Origin: Patescibacteria group bacterium
Lineage (GTDB): Bacteria > Patescibacteriota > Minisyncoccia > Portnoybacterales > UBA2143
Direction of reading: 5' to 3'
Assembly: GCA_018819085.1 (NCBI GenBank)
Contig: JAHJQT010000026.1
Span: 1 to 14,364, forward strand
DNA length: 14,364 nt
In this document: in pieces, positions 1-7,099 of the stretch
Position numbering within the stretch: the first letter of the stretch is position 1
Layout of the letters: every line of letters begins with the position of its first letter
Notes under the pieces: model-generated
Databases searched by the model: none
Seen by the model: only the letters and a program-made list of their open reading frames with translations
What the model was told of the DNA's origin: nothing
Program-made: the position numbers and the translations under genes

Positions 1-291
1 AACAAAAAAGAGAAATGCTAATAATAAAGTAGCTGAATATTCTAATTTAAATCCAAAAGAAAATAAAAAAGAAACCAAAATAGTTGCTAATGTAATTAAT
101 AAAACAGATTTTGATTTAATTAATAATAAACTTAAACTTAAGAGAATGAACAAGGTTAATAAGCAAACACTTGGAAGGATCCAATTGTTATTATTTCCAG
201 ATAAAATATTTTCTAATCCTGCCCAACTAAAAGCAGCTAATAAAGTTGTCAATCCAATAATAATTGACTGAGTGATACGATTATTTTTCAT
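1..291 (-). CDS. Conserved-looking multi-pass membrane protein, C-terminus cut by window edge
   Basis: Reverse-strand translation from the ATG at 289-291 stays open to base 1, giving 97 residues with no stop, so the C-terminus lies outside the window. It begins MKNNRITQSIIIGLTTLLAA and shows three hydrophobic segments (about residues 9-24, 36-58 and 61-77) separated by short polar loops such as SGNNN and KSK, so it is an integral membrane protein. It starts 21 bases after the stop of the broken glycosyltransferase and reads in the same direction, so it is probably the distal gene of the polysaccharide operon. No SD precedes the ATG, as for the neighbouring genes. I do not recognise a family with a known function; a role in glycan assembly or export is inferred from position only. 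Confidence 0.75.
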   Translation of the reverse strand, partial: MKNNRITQSIIIGLTTLLAAFSWAGLENILSGNNNNWILPSVCLLTLFILLSLSLLLIKSKSVLLITLATILVSFLFSFGFKLEYSATLLLAFLFFV

Positions 292-312
292 ATAATATTA
301 CAATAACATGAA

Positions 313-1414
313 TTAATTATATTTCAAAATTATTTTTTCCACAACTTTATCCCAACTATATTTTCTCCAGGCATAACTTTTATTTTTTTTACCTCTATCA
401 AAAGCTATCTCTGGATTTTCTAAAATAAATTTTAAATTTTTCTCTAAATCTATAATATTTCTATCTTCAAAGAAAAATGGAAAATCCTTAAGCATTAGAC
501 AATGAATATCAATATTTGAAAGTAAAAGTGGCACTCCAAAACTTGCTGCTTCTAATACAGTTAAAGGTAATCCTTCTTGTTCTGAAGGATTAACAAAAAG
601 ATAAGCATTGCTATATAATGATTTTAAAGTTTTACCTTGTTGAGCTCCTAAAAAAAATAATATTAGAATTATTTTCAGATATTTTTTTAATTTCGTCTTC
701 GTAGTCATCTGTATAAAAAGACGGACCAACAATAACTAATTTTTTATCTGTTTCAATTTCTTTATATGCTTTAATCAAATAATGTAATCCCTTATGACGA
801 ATTAATCGACTTACTGTAAGTATATAATTATTTTTTTCTAAACCCCATTTCTTTATATATTCATCGGAAACATCCTTCTCTTTTGTTATTCCATGAGGAA
901 TAAAAGATGTTTCTCTTTTATATTTTTCTTTAACATATTTTTTTATTTCATTAGATATAGAAATAATTTCATCAGCTAAATAACAACCAATCATCTCACC
1001 TATTTTTAAAGAGAACTGAGCAAATCCACCCCACTTTTTATGGAAATAATCTCTACAATGAAAAGTAAATACAACTTTTGTTTTTGGACTAAATATTTTA
1101 GGAATCCAAACGCATAAAGCTGGACCAACTCCATGATAGTGAATAACATCAGGTTTTATTTTAAAAATAGCATGAAAACTAGATAAGAAAACATGACTAA
1201 TAGCGTCTAAATGTTTCGTCCTTAACGAAGGTAAATGAATAACATTTACTTTTTTATACTTATTAATTTTTTTAGGAGTATAATAACTTCTTGCATAGAC
1301 AAAAACATCATTTTTAGAATCTTGAGCTAAATGACAAGAAATTTCTTCAACGTGACGCTCTATCCCTCCAAAAAGAGTCGGTATTCCTTTTTGACCTATC
1401 ATTACTATTTTCAT
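313..1414 (-). pseudogene. Glycosyltransferase family 4, frameshifted at a T8 run
   Basis: A GT4 (GT-B fold) enzyme that would transfer a sugar from a nucleotide-sugar to a growing surface glycan at the inner membrane face. The N-terminal part (1414 to 632, about 260 aa) starts MKIVMIGQKGIPTLFGGIER with the glycine-rich acceptor loop, and carries TVSRLIRHKG, whose Arg and Lys are the usual donor-phosphate contacts. It then runs off-frame to a stop. The C-terminal part continues in another frame to the TAA at 313 and holds the catalytic E-x7-E (EGLPLTVLE). The break is at an 8-base T run (minus strand; 650-657): with seven T the reading becomes NIIFLGAQQG and one continuous 366-aa protein results, a normal GT4 length. 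The start at 1414 overlaps the previous gene's TGA as ATGA; an upstream in-frame ATG at 1441 lies inside that gene and is less likely. Sequencing error, decay and phase variation are all possible. Confidence 0.85.
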
Positions 1415-2751
1415 TTTTCTAAAGAGATTGCTCCTTCCCAATCTTTTACAATAATTTCTTCCATAATATATTCCTTATCTTTTTCTAATATTAACTTAAA
1501 TGGAAAACTATCTATACCTGATTGTTTTTGAACTAAAATCTTATACTCTTCCTGATTAAATGAAGTTGGTAGAGTGTATTCAAATTCAATAATCTTTTCT
1601 TGTCCAGCAGGCACTTCAACCCAACTACCAAAAACAGTTTTATTCAATTCATTAGTAAATTCTATTTCACTACTCATTCCATTAGAATTTTCGAGCCAAC
1701 TTCCAATTGGAGTATAAATTCTTAAATAAAATCTATAATCATCATTAAACCAATCCTTTTCTTTATTTTGATGAGCATATTTAATTTTTAGATTAACTCG
1801 TGGTTTTTCTTCATTTAAATTAACAGCATATTCAACTTCTCTTTCAATAAAAGCATTACTTTTTTTAGAAGCCAAATTTGCTTCAACAATCATTAAATAA
1901 TCATTTTTATATAATTGATCAACTTTTCCATCCCATTTAAATTTAGAAATAGTTTTTTGAGTATCTATATCTTTTAAAGATAAGATAATATTCTTTTCAT
2001 CTAATTCTTTTAATGCTAAATTTTTTAATTCATTTTTAAAAGATAAATTTCCTTGTATTGCTCGTTCTAAAATCTCATTAATTAATGCTTTAAATATTTT
2101 TTTTCTTTCACCTTCCTCAATATTTCTTTCAACATAAGCTTTTTCAACTTCATATTCAAGTTGATATAAAACATCTTCTGACTTAAATTCCTTGTCAAAC
2201 TCTTGTAAATAAACAGGTCCTGTTAATTTAAGTAAATTAGGAAGTATTCCTGCATTAACAGCAATAACTCCATCAAAGTTTTCTTGTCCACCTTGAAGAT
2301 GATAAAAATACTCAACTTGTTCTGCTGAAATCTTAAAATCAGGAGACCAGTTTCCGTCACGCATTTGCCAATTATTTATACCTAAATAATCCTGAATCGG
2401 CTTTGGTGATTCTGTTTGTATCTTTCCGAATCCATCAAAAATATTAGTATCATGAGTTTCAAAAACAGTTGTATTACCATTTTTAACTTTAATAATTCCA
2501 AAGTTACCAAGATATCCTCCAGAAGGTCTCAATTCTAAATTATTCTGAAAAAGTAAAAGATAAGTTCTTTCACCATTAAAACCTGCTATTTCAGGAATCA
2601 TTTTTAAAAAAGAAATTTGTTTACTATCTAATATATCTATTAATGAAAAATTTTCTGATGTTAATCTTTGATAAGAAAAAACAACACCTCCAATAATAGA
2701 TAGGCTGATACAAATTAATATTATTATTTTAAGAAATTTTAATTCTTTCAT
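1411..2751 (-). CDS. DUF4012 domain-containing membrane-anchored extracytoplasmic protein
   Basis: 446 aa. An N-terminal hydrophobic segment (about residues 7-27) after a Lys-rich start suggests a single membrane anchor with the rest outside the cell. Residues of about 60-115 carry the hallmark of DUF4012: RTYLLLFQNNLELRPSGGYL followed by GNFGIIKVKNG, then a D-N-I-F-D segment and the GVIAVNAGILPNLLKLTGPV stretch. The family is common in Actinobacteria and CPR bacteria, often beside glycosyltransferases; its biochemical function is unknown to me. The gene overlaps the preceding GT4 by 23 bases and its TGA overlaps the next GT4's ATG, so tight co-expression with glycan synthesis is likely. It is the only gene here ending in TGA, which argues against a TGA-recoded genetic code. 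No SD is visible. Family call is confident; role is inference. Confidence 0.88.
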   Translation of the reverse strand: MKELKFLKIIILICISLSIIGGVVFSYQRLTSENFSLIDILDSKQISFLKMIPEIAGFNGERTYLLLFQNNLELRPSGGYLGNFGIIKVKNGNTTVFETHDTNIFDGFGKIQTESPKPIQDYLGINNWQMRDGNWSPDFKISAEQVEYFYHLQGGQENFDGVIAVNAGILPNLLKLTGPVYLQEFDKEFKSEDVLYQLEYEVEKAYVERNIEEGERKKIFKALINEILERAIQGNLSFKNELKNLALKELDEKNIILSLKDIDTQKTISKFKWDGKVDQLYKNDYLMIVEANLASKKSNAFIEREVEYAVNLNEEKPRVNLKIKYAHQNKEKDWFNDDYRFYLRIYTPIGSWLENSNGMSSEIEFTNELNKTVFGSWVEVPAGQEKIIEFEYTLPTSFNQEEYKILVQKQSGIDSFPFKLILEKDKEYIMEEIIVKDWEGAISLEK

Positions 2752-3964
2752 ATATTTTTATTATTTTTTTATAATATTTTTCTGAATTATATTTAGCAAA
2801 AACTTCTTCTCTTGCTAATTCTCCAATTTTTCTAATTTTTTTAGGATTTCTTATTGACCAAATAATCTTATTTTCTAAATCATTTTTATTGCCTGATTCA
2901 AATAATAATCCTGATTTTTCATGCTTAATCAATTCCGTTAAACCACCTGTTTCACTTGCTAAAACAGGAATAGATAATGCGTTACTTTCTAGAATACTAT
3001 AGGGAAAATTTTCTGGCCATAAAGAAGGAACAACTATTAGATATGCTTCCGAAATTATTTTATTTAGTTCTTTACTATTTTTTCTTCCTAAAAATTCTAT
3101 CTGTTTGTTCCCTTGTGCTATTTTTTTAAAATTTTCTTCTTCTGGTCCATCGCCTACTATTTTTAATTTCCATTCAGGGAATTCATTTAAAATATTTAAA
3201 AACGATTTAATTAAAAGCTCCACGCCTTTTTCTTGACTTAATCTTCCGAAATAGAGGAAATAATTAGATTGTTTTTTGTTTTCAATCTTTTTATTAACAT
3301 AAGTTTTATTTATAAAATTTGGTAAATGAATAATTTTTTCTTTAGGAATACCCCATTCTATAGCTTGTTTTTTAATAAACAAACTTGGCGCTAAAAATAT
3401 ATCTATTTTTTCTGCTACTTTTAAAAAATCTTTATGCCACTTACCTTCTAAATATCCACCAAAACTTTTTATCCATGAATCATTAAAGCATTTCTTAGAA
3501 AAACAAGATCTATAGTTTTTATTTTTCAAACAATTAAAACAAACTTTATTTTTAGAAAAAAACTTGTAGTTTGGACAAAAAAGTTTGTAATCATGTAAGG
3601 TTAAAACAATTGGAATTTTATATTTTTTTAAAGCAAAAATTATTGATGGTGAAAAATGACTAAAAACATTATGCAAATGTGCAACATCAGGCTTTTCTCG
3701 TTTAATAACTTTTTCTAATTTTTCTTTTGCTTCCTTATTCCAAAAAATTTCTTTTGTTTTTTTAATTCCTTGCCAAATACTTTTTGAGAAATCAATAAAT
3801 TGAACAAAATCTTCTTGATTGGGAAAAGAAAAATTACATGGATGTTTAGTACTCCAAACAAAGACTTGGTGTTTTTTTTCTGACAATAATTCAGACAAGT
3901 CAAAAAAATGACGTTCTGATCCACCCCTTAGAAAGAAAAATTTATTTATTTGAAGAATTTTCAT
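2729..3964 (-). CDS. Glycosyltransferase family 4 protein with cysteine-rich insert
   Basis: 411 aa, full length for a GT4 GT-B glycosyltransferase, presumed cytoplasmic and acting on a lipid-linked or growing glycan. The N-terminus MKILQINKFFFLRGGSERHF has the glycine loop of the acceptor domain. In the C-terminal donor domain, FGRLSQEKG supplies Arg241 and Lys246, GDGPEE follows at about 271, and the catalytic E-x7-E is Glu318/Glu326 (PENFPYSILESNAL). Between the two domains, residues 130-159 hold five cysteines (130, 142, 145, 154, 159), possibly a metal-binding or structural insert. Donor and acceptor sugars cannot be read from sequence. The start is the first ATG giving the canonical N-terminus; the composite repeat lies just upstream. 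It overlaps the DUF4012 gene by 23 bases and follows the radical SAM gene by 97 bases, so it is likely transcribed with them. Confidence 0.92.
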   Translation of the reverse strand: MKILQINKFFFLRGGSERHFFDLSELLSEKKHQVFVWSTKHPCNFSFPNQEDFVQFIDFSKSIWQGIKKTKEIFWNKEAKEKLEKVIKREKPDVAHLHNVFSHFSPSIIFALKKYKIPIVLTLHDYKLFCPNYKFFSKNKVCFNCLKNKNYRSCFSKKCFNDSWIKSFGGYLEGKWHKDFLKVAEKIDIFLAPSLFIKKQAIEWGIPKEKIIHLPNFINKTYVNKKIENKKQSNYFLYFGRLSQEKGVELLIKSFLNILNEFPEWKLKIVGDGPEEENFKKIAQGNKQIEFLGRKNSKELNKIISEAYLIVVPSLWPENFPYSILESNALSIPVLASETGGLTELIKHEKSGLLFESGNKNDLENKIIWSIRNPKKIRKIGELAREEVFAKYNSEKYYKKIIKIYERIKIS

Positions 3965-4024
3965 GTATATAGTTATTATTGCTTTTTGTCATTCCTACCC
4001 CTTGGTGTCATTCCCAATTCTTTT

Positions 4025-4098
4025 GGTGTCATTCCCAACTTGATTGGGAATCCAGATTATATTAGTATTTACTGGATTCCCGCTTTCGCGGGAATGAC
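4025..4098. repeat. Composite palindromic repeat, copy 1 (dRS3-like ATTCCC-N8-GGGAAT)
   Basis: Two hairpins back to back. Hairpin A has arms ATTCCCAA (4031-4038) and TTGGGAAT (4044-4051). Hairpin B has arms ATTCCCGC (4076-4083) and GCGGGAAT (4088-4095) around TTTC. They are joined by CCAG...CTGG, and the outer ends GTCATTCCC/GGGAATGAC are inverted too. Hairpin B fits the ATTCCC-N8-GGGAAT core known from Neisseria dRS3 and similar repeats in many bacteria. Two extra GTCATTCC half-units precede it at 3988 and 4007, spaced 19 and 21 bases. The repeat encodes the last residues and stop of the radical SAM gene. No transposase is nearby, so it would be a non-autonomous element. Confidence 0.9.
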
Positions 4099-5108
4099 AT
4101 TAGGGAAAATAAATTATTTTTATTTGATAGTTTTTGCTTTCTTTCATAAGTTAAAAACTTTTTCCTTAAAATCCATGGAATTACTTTCGTGTAATGCTTT
4201 TTCATTGCTCCTCTTGCTGTGCAAATCATCCAACTTTCGGGTCTTTTATTTGATAATATTTTTAAATTCATTGCTTCTGAAAAATCATCCCAATTATCTA
4301 CTTTTTTTAAATTACCTAATTTTAAATTCCAAATATCTGAAGGATAAATATTTCCAAAAGGATCAATAAACAAAGAGTTTATACCTGAATAATCAGGTAA
4401 AATACGTTTCTTATTCTTTAAAAAATTAAATAAGCCAAATGCAAAATAAGCTCTCGCCCATTTTTTTAAAGAAAAGCTTTTTAGTTCTTGTTTAATTAAC
4501 CAATCAATTTCTTTTCTTAAATTTGCTATATCAACAATTTTATTATCTTCTTTTTGAAAATAATGAGAAGAATTATGATAGGCAGCTAAACTAAATTCAA
4601 CACCAAGCTCATTACTTAATTGATAGACTCTCTTTAACTGATTAATATTTTGATTACCTAAAGTAAAAGCAATCTTTATGTTCTTTATTCCAAGTTCTTT
4701 TAAAAGTCGTATAGTTTCTAGAGCTAAACTAAATCCTCCCGGAAAACCACGTAATTCTTCATGAGCCTTTCCAAATCCATCTAAAGAAACAGCTATTCCT
4801 ATATCTCTTTTGAATTTAATTATCTTTTGCATCTGCTCTTTTATCTTACAGGGCATAAACCCATTAGTTGAGATAATAATTTTAGCCTTTGGGCATTGAT
4901 TTTTAATAGTTCTAATAACCTCAGGCAAATCTTCCCTTAAAAAAGGTTCTCCTCCACTAATATTGATATTCTCAATATTACGTGGTAATCTTTTAAAATC
5001 ATCTAATTCACAAGAAAAACTATCCTGATTTGTCCAAATATTACAAAAACGGCAACGTCCGTTGCATTGATAAGTTACTGCTAAAACAATATCTTTAATC
5101 GCATTCAT
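4062..5108 (-). CDS. Radical SAM protein with repeat-encoded C-terminus
   Basis: 348 aa from the ATG at 5106-5108 (MNAIKDIVLAVTYQCNGRCR). The CxxxCxxC triad (Cys15, Cys19, Cys22) binds the 4Fe-4S cluster that cleaves S-adenosylmethionine, and ISGGEP is the SAM-binding GGEP motif; IAVSLDGFGKAHEELRG is typical of the core barrel. The C-terminal third has one notable cysteine (MICTARGAMKKH) and no cysteine-rich SPASM array, so extra auxiliary clusters are unlikely. The substrate is unknown; as first gene of the glycan operon it may modify a sugar, lipid or peptide, which is inference. The frame extends upstream to 5171, but that part overlaps the divergent ligase gene; 5114 is an alternative start. 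The last residues, SFPRKRESSKY, and the stop are read from the palindromic repeat, so the natural C-terminus was probably replaced or extended. Confidence 0.9.
   Translation of the reverse strand: MNAIKDIVLAVTYQCNGRCRFCNIWTNQDSFSCELDDFKRLPRNIENINISGGEPFLREDLPEVIRTIKNQCPKAKIIISTNGFMPCKIKEQMQKIIKFKRDIGIAVSLDGFGKAHEELRGFPGGFSLALETIRLLKELGIKNIKIAFTLGNQNINQLKRVYQLSNELGVEFSLAAYHNSSHYFQKEDNKIVDIANLRKEIDWLIKQELKSFSLKKWARAYFAFGLFNFLKNKKRILPDYSGINSLFIDPFGNIYPSDIWNLKLGNLKKVDNWDDFSEAMNLKILSNKRPESWMICTARGAMKKHYTKVIPWILRKKFLTYERKQKLSNKNNLFSLMSFPRKRESSKY
5067..5095 (+). promoter_or_regulatory. Weak candidate promoter of the ligase gene
   Basis: On the plus strand TTGATA (5067-5072) is followed after 17 bases by TATCTT (5090-5095), inside the first codons of the radical SAM gene. 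It would give a leader of roughly 29 bases before the ATG at 5131. The -10 box is a poor match, so this is only the best candidate in a very short divergent interval. Confidence 0.25.
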
Positions 5109-5144
5109 AATCATTACTTTACCAAAAAATATGGAAAAAGTCAA
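5109..5144 (-). promoter_or_regulatory. Candidate promoter of the radical SAM/GT operon, probably leaderless
   Basis: On the minus strand TTGACT (5139-5144) is followed after 17 bases by TAAAGT (5116-5121). The predicted start of transcription, about 7-8 bases further on, falls on the A of the ATG at 5108, so the mRNA would be leaderless. The -35 box lies within the first codons of the divergent ligase gene. Box matches were made by eye. Confidence 0.45.
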
Positions 5145-6369
5145 GGGTAAAAAAGCAAATATAGGGCACAATAAGAATCTATTTTATTTCCTTCTTGCGT
5201 TGGTTTTATTAAGACCTTCACTTAATATTATAGGGCAGCAAGAGATACAACTTCACTCGTCCTTACCTTCTTTTAATATAAATGCTGTTATTGGTGGATT
5301 AGTTTTTTTTATTGGATTAGTTTTTTTTATTAGGAATATAAAAAAAATAAAATCAGCTCCCCTTTTCTGGCCAATATTAATTTTTATTGGATTTTGTTTT
5401 TCTAGTATATTTTATTCTATAAATAACCCTGAAAGCACAAGAGAATTCATAAGAATAGCCACTATCTTTTTATTATATTTTCTTGCTTATAAATTAATTC
5501 AAGAAGAAAGAGATTGGAACTTATTATTAAAATTTATTTTAATCAGTTATGTTTTCCCAGGAATAATTGCTTTTGGGCAATTTGCTCTTGGAATGGGATT
5601 ACCTGATGAATTCGGAGGATTCAACAGAGTTTATGGAACATTTACCCATCCTAATCCTTTTGCTTTCTATACCTTCTTTATATTAGGGATAATTATTGCT
5701 TTAATTTTATCTAAGAAAAAAGATGATATTACACAATTAGACAAGAAAAAACTTTGGGTCCTAATTAGCCCTATAATCTTCCTTTTATTTGCAACATATA
5801 CACGTAGTGCTTTAGCTTGTCTTATTATATTTATTTTTGTTTTGGGTGTTTTGAAATATAGAAAATTTCTTTTTGGATCAATAATTGTTTTCATAGTTGT
5901 TTATTTTTTATCAAATGTATTCCAACAACGTTTATGGGAATTATTTACTTTAGACCCTTATGGCTCAATTGTCTGGCGCCTACGTCTTTGGGAGCAAATG
6001 ATGCCAATATCATTATGGCAACCTTGGTTTGGATACGGAATAGGAACTTTTGATAGTTTAGTGGAATATTATCGTGGATTTCAATGGGGTAGCTTAGAAG
6101 CACATAATGATTATTTAAAAATATTTGTTGAAAATGGAATTGTTGGATTATTATCATACCTCTCTATTATTGCAGGATTAATGTTTTATCTTTTTAGAAT
6201 ATTTAAAAAATCAATTGAACAAGAAAAAACATTAGCTTTGAGTATTTTGATTATAAGTATCAGTTTATTTATCATCAGTTTTTTTGATAATATTTTAAGA
6301 ACTACTGCGCTTCAATGGAACTTCTGGATACTTTTAGGCGGCTGGCTTAAAATCTCTAGTTTAAAATAA
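5131..6369 (+). CDS. O-antigen ligase/polymerase (Wzy_C-type) family membrane protein
   Basis: 412 aa, about ten or more hydrophobic helices, a normal length for the Wzy/WaaL superfamily that polymerises or ligates lipid-linked glycans on the outer face of the cytoplasmic membrane. Family hallmarks are FTHPNPFAFY (about 171-180), TYTRSALACL with Arg225, and the large periplasmic-type loop ending in WFGYGIGTFDS, then EAHNDYLKIFVENGIVGLLS with His325/Asn326. Since no lipid A genes are visible, polymerase (Wzy) is as plausible as ligase. The start at 5131 precedes a Lys-rich 16-residue tail before helix 1; there is no SD. It is the only plus-strand gene, diverges from the radical SAM gene by 22 bases and ends at a strong terminator. 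Residues 56-67 are an exact duplication (GLVFFI twice) caused by an 18-base tandem repeat. Confidence 0.9.
   Translation: MEKVKGKKANIGHNKNLFYFLLALVLLRPSLNIIGQQEIQLHSSLPSFNINAVIGGLVFFIGLVFFIRNIKKIKSAPLFWPILIFIGFCFSSIFYSINNPESTREFIRIATIFLLYFLAYKLIQEERDWNLLLKFILISYVFPGIIAFGQFALGMGLPDEFGGFNRVYGTFTHPNPFAFYTFFILGIIIALILSKKKDDITQLDKKKLWVLISPIIFLLFATYTRSALACLIIFIFVLGVLKYRKFLFGSIIVFIVVYFLSNVFQQRLWELFTLDPYGSIVWRLRLWEQMMPISLWQPWFGYGIGTFDSLVEYYRGFQWGSLEAHNDYLKIFVENGIVGLLSYLSIIAGLMFYLFRIFKKSIEQEKTLALSILIISISLFIISFFDNILRTTALQWNFWILLGGWLKISSLK
5296..5331 (+). repeat. 18-base tandem duplication inside the ligase gene
   Basis: Two exact adjacent copies of an 18-base unit (5296-5313 and 5314-5331), each containing GGATTAG followed by eight T. 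It is in frame and duplicates GLVFFI within a transmembrane helix. Slipped-strand replication is the simple explanation. Confidence 0.9.
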
Positions 6370-6389
6370 TATTGCTTTAGAAAGATAAA

Positions 6390-6422
6390 ACCCCGTCTCT
6401 TTTTGAGAACGGGGTCTTTTTT
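6390..6422. terminator. Bidirectional intrinsic terminator between convergent genes
   Basis: ACCCCGT (6390-6396) pairs with ACGGGGT (6409-6415), extended by CTC/GAG around a T-rich loop with one bulged A. On the plus strand it is followed by CTTTTTT, ending ligase transcription 21 bases after its stop. On the minus strand it is followed by TTTTATC, so it can also end the 9600-6440 operon. Confidence 0.9.
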
Positions 6423-6439
6423 ATTTCCCTCCCTTTTGT

Positions 6440-7087
6440 TTATTTCAGTTCCGGATGTTTTTCCTGAATCAACTTCCCTTTCCCGAGAGACTTTAGCCAG
6501 ACAGTGGGTTTATCTGGATACATAACCACACCGATGACCAATGTTTCAAGATTAGCACTTTCACCTGATTTAGTTGAGTACCCGCCAATTTTTGTTTCGT
6601 AACAGACCGCCGGATCATCTGGGTCTAAGACGAGATAACCGAAGAAACTATCAGCTGTACTCCCCACTGCCCATAAGTGCTCCACAACTGGAACATTAAC
6701 ACCTTTGGCCCTGGCATAGTTCGGATGACTAAATTCAGCCTTGCCATCTTTCACGATGACTTCAGCAAAATATGGATCTTTCCTTTTTGCGTCAAGGATG
6801 CCCGAGGCTATTTTCAACCTGACCGCTGGTTTCAAGTTTTCACCCTTTGTGTCGCCTTTAGGAGTTAGAAGTGAATTGGTTATGGTATAGTAGATCCTAT
6901 CATTCTTCTCTTTAAAGCTTATAGTTGTTCCGGCAGATAAAATATCAGCCTTTGCTTCAGTTACACCACTTTTTGCCATAATGGCTTTGATGTCTTCATC
7001 TGGTGCGCTTTTGGCAAGATTACCAACACCAGCACACCCGCCCAGAACAAACAACAATCCAATCAATCCCATATAATACTTTCTCAT
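6440..7087 (-). CDS. Predicted lipoprotein of unknown function
   Basis: 215 aa. The N-terminus MRKYYMGLIGLLFVLGGC is a lipoprotein signal peptide with lipobox LGGC and modified Cys18; Ala at +2 gives no inner-membrane retention signal in organisms with Lol sorting. The mature part is soluble with short beta-rich stretches (for example DRIYYTITNSLLTPKGD and AEFSHPNYARAKGVNVPVVE) and ends LIQEKHPELK. I do not recognise the family. The start is fixed by AAGGAGGT (7094-7101), seven bases before the ATG, overlapping the TAA of the preceding gene; the gap is 12 bases, so the two are co-translated. It is the last gene of the three-gene block and ends before the bidirectional terminator. Base composition is clearly richer in GC than the glycan genes: 31 of 60 bases in 6661-6720, against 13 of 60 in 2041-2100. 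Confidence 0.85.
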   Translation of the reverse strand: MRKYYMGLIGLLFVLGGCAGVGNLAKSAPDEDIKAIMAKSGVTEAKADILSAGTTISFKEKNDRIYYTITNSLLTPKGDTKGENLKPAVRLKIASGILDAKRKDPYFAEVIVKDGKAEFSHPNYARAKGVNVPVVEHLWAVGSTADSFFGYLVLDPDDPAVCYETKIGGYSTKSGESANLETLVIGVVMYPDKPTVWLKSLGKGKLIQEKHPELK

Positions 7088-7099
7088 CGTCCTACCTCC

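Noticed and set aside
640..665. Programmed -1 ribosomal frameshift in the glycosyltransferase
   Set aside because: A -1 slip on the T run leads straight to TAG; the needed shift is +1 (or one T fewer), so a classic -1 signal does not explain it.
3965..3993. ATGACA-N17-TATACA as promoter of the 3964 glycosyltransferase
   Set aside because: The -10 box overlaps the ATG, so transcription would begin inside the gene; read-through from the radical SAM gene is simpler.
3950..4369. Plus-strand open frame of 139 codons containing IPAFAGMT-like residues
   Set aside because: It is the translation of the palindromic repeat and the antisense of the radical SAM gene's end; the peptide is a known by-product of this repeat type.
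5109..5171. Longer radical SAM start at 5171
   Set aside because: It would overlap the divergent ligase by 41 bases, and the added residues do not fit the family, whose N-terminus is just before the cysteine triad.
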